From the NCBI GenBank assembly GCA_002314565.1, contig DCGL01000131.1, forward strand, positions 6,726 to 33,048: a stretch of DNA of 26,323 nucleotides, given 5' to 3'. Position numbers and translations under genes: made by a program. Source of the DNA: Clostridiales bacterium UBA1779 (GTDB taxonomy: Bacteria; Bacillota; Clostridia; Oscillospirales; CAG-272). This document shows positions 23,278 through 26,323 of the stretch, piece by piece (positions within the stretch are counted from its first letter, which is position 1; each line of letters opens with the position of its first letter). The notes beneath the pieces are model-generated. The model did not search any database. It was not told the origin of the DNA and saw only the letters and a program-made list of their open reading frames with translations.

Positions 23278-24654
23278 ATGGAGTATCGCATCGAACACGA
23301 CTCAATGGGTGAAGTCAAGGTACCTGCCGACAAATACTGGGGCGCTCAGACGGAGCGCAGCCACGAAAACTTCCTTATCGGTGTAGGAATCGAAACCATG
23401 CCCGCCGAAATCATTCACGCTTTCGGTATTCTCAAGAAAGCTGCCGCCATGGCAAACGCCACACTCAAGCCCGAGAAGATGACACAGGAAAAGCTTGCTG
23501 CCATTTCACAGGCCTGTGACGAAGTCATTGCCGGCAAACTCAATGAGCATTTCCCTCTCGTCGTCTGGCAGACAGGTTCAGGCACGCAGTCCAACATGAA
23601 CACCAATGAGGTAATTGCAAACCGTTCAAACGAAATCGCAGGAACCAAGCTTTGCCATCCCAACGATGACATCAACATGAGTCAGTCTTCAAACGATACT
23701 TTCCCCACAGCCATGCACATCGCCGCCGTCATTGCCATCGAGGATAAGCTCTTCCCTGCCATTGACACTCTGGTTGACACCTTTAAAAAGCTCGAAGCCG
23801 AAAATGAAGGTATTATCAAATCAGGACGCACACATCTTCAGGATGCAACTCCCATTGCATTCTCTCAGGAGATTTCAGGCTGGAGAACAAGCCTTGAGCG
23901 CGACCGTCAGATGCTCGAAATCGCACTGCCCGTCCTCAAGGAGCTCGCCCTCGGCGGAACCGCCGTCGGAACCGGACTCAATGCCCCCAAGGGCTTTGAC
24001 GAAAAGGTCGCTGCCTGCGTTGCCGAAATCACCGGAAAGGATTTCAGAACTGCAGCCAACAAGTTCCACGCTCTGACCTCAAAGGACGAAATCGTATTTG
24101 CTCACGGTGCCGTCAAGGCTCTTGCCTGCGATATGATGAAGATTGCCAACGACGTAAGATGGCTGGCTTCAGGCCCCCGTCTCGGTCTCGGTGAAATCAC
24201 GATTCCCGAAAACGAGCCCGGCTCATCCATTATGCCCGGCAAGGTCAACCCCACACAGTGCGAGGCCGTTACTATGGTCGCCGTTCAGGTTATGGGCAAC
24301 GACGTTGCAGTCGGCATGGCCGCTTCACAGGGCAACTTCGAACTCAACGTTTTCATGCCCGTCTGCGCATACAACTTCCTTCAGTCCGTAAGACTGCTTG
24401 CCGAAGCTATGATGTCCTTCAACAACAACTGCGCCGTCGGAATCAAGGCCAACAAAGAAAAGATGCACGGCAACCTGCACAATTCACTGATGCTCGTCAC
24501 CGCCCTCAATCCTTATATCGGTTACGAGAATGCCGCCAAGACGGTAAAGAAGGCATTCAAAGAGAACATTTCTCTCAAAGAAGCCTGCGTCGCCCTCGGC
24601 TTCCTCACCGCAGAAAAGTTTGACGAAGTCTTCCATCCCGAGAAGATGGTCTGA
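23278..24654 (+). CDS. fumC: Class II fumarate hydratase
   Basis: 458 residues, matching the usual length of iron-free class II fumarases, which interconvert fumarate and L-malate in the cytoplasm. Landmarks are the N-terminal DSMGEVKVPADKYWGAQTERS, TGSGTQSNMNTNEVIANR, the catalytic-region histidine H186 in GRTHLQDATPI, and the superfamily signature GSSIMPGKVN at 315-324 with the flexible-loop serine S316. AAAGGAG lies 8 bases before the ATG. Codons strongly favour C endings, unlike the sugar locus, which suggests high expression. A hairpin separates it from the HdrBCA genes. The linkage suggests succinate- or fumarate-linked electron flow, but no fumarate reductase is in the window. Aspartase is an alternative, but the residue pattern fits fumarase better. 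Confidence 0.95.
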   Translation: MEYRIEHDSMGEVKVPADKYWGAQTERSHENFLIGVGIETMPAEIIHAFGILKKAAAMANATLKPEKMTQEKLAAISQACDEVIAGKLNEHFPLVVWQTGSGTQSNMNTNEVIANRSNEIAGTKLCHPNDDINMSQSSNDTFPTAMHIAAVIAIEDKLFPAIDTLVDTFKKLEAENEGIIKSGRTHLQDATPIAFSQEISGWRTSLERDRQMLEIALPVLKELALGGTAVGTGLNAPKGFDEKVAACVAEITGKDFRTAANKFHALTSKDEIVFAHGAVKALACDMMKIANDVRWLASGPRLGLGEITIPENEPGSSIMPGKVNPTQCEAVTMVAVQVMGNDVAVGMAASQGNFELNVFMPVCAYNFLQSVRLLAEAMMSFNNNCAVGIKANKEKMHGNLHNSLMLVTALNPYIGYENAAKTVKKAFKENISLKEACVALGFLTAEKFDEVFHPEKMV

Positions 24655-24691
24655 TTTTTTTGATAAATTTTACCTAAGAATAGTTTTTTTG

Positions 24692-24727
24692 ACGCCTTTG
24701 CGCCGCAAAAAGCGGCGCAAAGGGCGT
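24692..24727 (+). terminator. Strong hairpin between fumarase and hdrB (terminator or attenuator)
   Basis: Arms 24692-24706 and 24712-24727 pair over about 15 bases with one bulged G and an AAAAA loop, and only three T follow. The short T-run suggests partial termination, so hdrBCA may receive readthrough from the fumarase promoter. Confidence 0.55.
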
Positions 24728-24753
24728 TTGTATGAAAGGATATTTCAATAAAA

Positions 24754-25542
24754 ATGAAATTCAGTTATTTTCCCGGCTGCACGCTGAAGACGAAGGCAAA
24801 AGATCTCGATTTCTATGCCCGCGCTTCTGCCGAAGCTCTCGGATTCACACTCGAGGAGCTGCCCGAATGGCAGTGCTGCGGTGCCGTGTATCCCATGTCG
24901 CATGAAGAGATTGCCCCGAAGCTTTCTTCGGTCCGCGCTCTCGCCAATGCCCGCGACCTCGGTCAGGACCTCGTTACACTCTGCTCCGCCTGCCACAACG
25001 TAATCAAGCAGACGAACTACGAAATGCAGACAAGCCCCATGGACCGCGATATGGCAAACCGTTATCTGAAGCTTGAGACTCCTTATTCAGGAGAGACGAC
25101 GGTTCTTCACTATCTTGAAGTGCTTCGCGACCGTGTCGGCTTTGACAAAATAAAGGAAAAGGTCGTAAACCCTCTGACCGGCAGAAAAATCGCCGCATAT
25201 TACGGCTGCCTCCTGCTTCGTCCCTCTTCCGTTATGAAGATGGATGACCCCGAAAATCCTTCGATTCTCGAGGATTTCATCCGTGCCATCGGGGCCGAGC
25301 CCGTAATTTACGGTATGAGAAACGAATGCTGCGGCGGATATATCACCCTTGAAGACAAGGCTGCCGCCGAAAAGCGCAGCTCAATTATTATGAAGGACGC
25401 AGAAAGCCACGGTGCCGAAACGGTAGTCACCGCCTGCCCCCTCTGTATGTACAATCTTCGCAAGAACAGCGGAAGCAAGCTTCCCGTCGTTTATTTCACT
25501 GAGCTTCTTGCCGAGGCTCTCGGTGTAAAGGAGGCCAGATGA
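24754..25542 (+). CDS. hdrB: HdrB-like heterodisulfide reductase subunit (CCG domain)
   Basis: 262 residues with two cysteine-rich CCG modules: C9, C41/C42, C77, C80 and C152, C192/C193, C228, C231. In HdrB these bind noncubane iron-sulfur clusters where disulfides are reduced. The cysteine pattern is complete in both modules. It is a soluble cytoplasmic subunit that normally works with HdrC and HdrA, whose genes follow directly. In non-methanogens the substrate is rarely coenzyme M/B disulfide; electron bifurcation or transfer to an unknown acceptor is more likely. AAAGGA lies 13 bases before the ATG, and the stop overlaps the hdrC start. The context with fumarase may hint at a fumarate- or thiol-linked system. 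Confidence 0.88.
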   Translation: MKFSYFPGCTLKTKAKDLDFYARASAEALGFTLEELPEWQCCGAVYPMSHEEIAPKLSSVRALANARDLGQDLVTLCSACHNVIKQTNYEMQTSPMDRDMANRYLKLETPYSGETTVLHYLEVLRDRVGFDKIKEKVVNPLTGRKIAAYYGCLLLRPSSVMKMDDPENPSILEDFIRAIGAEPVIYGMRNECCGGYITLEDKAAAEKRSSIIMKDAESHGAETVVTACPLCMYNLRKNSGSKLPVVYFTELLAEALGVKEAR

Positions 25543-25934
25543 TGTCGGAAAGCAATAAACTGCTCAAAGAAACGGTCCTGCACACCTCCGGGGTCGACGT
25601 TCTCAAGTGCATGCGCTGCGGCAAGTGCACTGCAACCTGCCCCTCCTTTGATGAAATGGAATACCATCCGCATCAGTTCGTGTATATGGTCGAAAAGGGT
25701 CAGATTGAAAAGCTGATGAACTCCGACTCCATTTACAAGTGTCTTTCCTGCTTTGCCTGTCTCGAAAGATGCCCCCGCCAGGTCGAACCCGCCAAGCTTA
25801 TCGAGGCCGTCCGTCTTGCAGCCGTCCGCCGTCAGGGTATGAACCATATGAAGGCCGACGATATCCCCGCTCTTCTCGACGAGGATCTTCCCCAGCAGGC
25901 AATCACAAGCGCCATGCGCAAGTATTCAAAGTAA
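25539..25934 (+). CDS. hdrC: HdrC-like iron-sulfur subunit
   Basis: 131 residues with two ferredoxin-type [4Fe-4S] motifs: C24, C27, C30, C34P and C68, C71, C74, C78P. This is the small HdrC architecture, passing electrons between HdrA and HdrB. The start overlaps the hdrB stop in ATGATG. AAAGGAGG lies just before, and its spacing fits the second ATG (25542) better than the first, so the true protein may be one residue shorter. It is followed after 15 bp by hdrA. The subunit is soluble and has no membrane segment, which separates it from the membrane-bound HdrDE type. Confidence 0.88.
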   Translation: MMSESNKLLKETVLHTSGVDVLKCMRCGKCTATCPSFDEMEYHPHQFVYMVEKGQIEKLMNSDSIYKCLSCFACLERCPRQVEPAKLIEAVRLAAVRRQGMNHMKADDIPALLDEDLPQQAITSAMRKYSK

Positions 25935-25949
25935 GAAGGAGCCCGGAAA

Positions 25950-26323
25950 ATGCAGAAAATCGGTGTATTTATCTGTCACTGCGGAACGAACATCGCCGCA
26001 ACGGTTGACGTCAAGGCCGTAGCCGAGGCTCTCGCTCACGAGCCCGGGGTCGTTTACTCCGTTGATTACACGTATATGTGCTCCGAATCAGGCCAGAACC
26101 TGATCCGCAATGCAATCAAGGAATACAAGCTGACGGGAGTGGTTGTGTGCTCCTGCTCACCCCGTATGCACGAAGCAACCTTCCGCCGCGCCTGCGCCGC
26201 CGAAGGACTCAACCCCTACATGGTTGAAATCGCAAACATCCGTGAACAGGATTCATGGATTCATAAGGATATAAAAGAGGCCACCGAGAATGATTGCCTT
26301 CTCGGTGGCCTCTTTTATATCCT
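25950..26323 (+). CDS. hdrA: HdrA-like flavoprotein subunit, N-terminal part
   Basis: The first about 110 residues are visible: MQKIGVFICHCGTNIA (C9, C11), VYSVDYTYMCSESGQ, VVVCSCSPRMHEATFRRAC and NPYMVEIANIREQDSWIHKD. This is the characteristic N-terminal region of HdrA, an FAD- and iron-sulfur-containing subunit. The ribosome site is AAGGAG, 9 bases before the ATG. The frame stays open to the right edge, but after DIKEATEN the translation (DCLLGGLFYI) no longer resembles HdrA, because the bases are an exact inverted copy of the preceding stretch. The gene is therefore truncated, and its last residues in the window should not be trusted. Confidence 0.88.
   Translation, partial: MQKIGVFICHCGTNIAATVDVKAVAEALAHEPGVVYSVDYTYMCSESGQNLIRNAIKEYKLTGVVVCSCSPRMHEATFRRACAAEGLNPYMVEIANIREQDSWIHKDIKEATENDCLLGGLFYI
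26266..26323. repeat. Perfect 25-bp inverted repeat at the right edge
   Basis: Arms 26266-26290 and 26299-26323 are exact reverse complements around an 8-base loop (TGATTGCC). The right arm ends on the last base of the window and breaks HdrA homology. This pattern is typical of a foldback or assembly-end artifact. Confidence 0.9.

Noticed and set aside
1..26323. tRNA, rRNA, CRISPR, transposase or phage genes
   Set aside because: None was recognised on either strand, so no mobile-element or defence-system call is made.

Overview
The window looks like a chromosomal segment of an anaerobic, gut-type Gram-positive bacterium of the Clostridia (Oscillospirales or Christensenellales-like). This is inferred from AAGGAG-type ribosome binding sites, Gram-positive lipoproteins, surface proteins with a sortase-like tail, sugar-binding lipoproteins, a soluble HdrABC module and class II fumarase. 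No rRNA or other marker gene is present, so the taxonomy stays approximate. There are 16 substantially complete protein genes, one frameshifted surface-protein gene, and a partial gene at each edge.

Region 1 (1-16026) is a carbohydrate locus. After a 47-residue gene tail and a bidirectional terminator, twelve minus-strand genes run from a LacI-type regulator (16026) down to a GH39-like glycosidase (224). In transcription order they are: LacI regulator, GH67/GH20-like glycosidase, metallo-beta-lactamase (MBL) fold protein, three tandem CBM9-like surface proteins, sugar-binding lipoprotein, FGGY kinase, L-fucose/L-arabinose isomerase-like protein, triose-phosphate isomerase-like protein, a second MBL protein, and the GH39-like enzyme. 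Hairpins after the second CBM9 gene and after the TIM-like gene suggest internal transcript ends.

Region 2 (16027-21253) is divergent from the regulator: a second sugar-binding lipoprotein, an MBL lipoprotein, and a cytoplasmic neutral-ceramidase-family protein. The 232-bp divergent intergenic region has two good sigma-A promoters. Each has a TTTCGAAA palindrome about 30 bp downstream of its predicted start, so the regulator plausibly controls both arms.

Region 3 (21254-21956) is 703 bp without a convincing gene. It holds a terminator, a 124-bp tandem repeat, a large nested inverted repeat, another hairpin, and the terminator of the next gene.

Region 4 (21957-26323) is housekeeping-like: glycerate 2-kinase (minus), then class II fumarase, HdrB, HdrC and the start of HdrA (plus). 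The last 58 bases form a perfect 25-bp inverted repeat that reaches the final base and breaks HdrA homology; it is probably a sequence-end artifact.

The most distinctive feature is the repeated pairing of a GH20/GH67-type N-terminal accessory domain with a ComEC-like MBL domain in three proteins of one sugar locus, two apparently cytoplasmic and one a lipoprotein. A glycosidase in the same locus has a similar N-terminal domain. I read the locus as a complex-glycan uptake and breakdown system. The substrate is unknown, and no permease, aldolase or sortase gene lies in the window.
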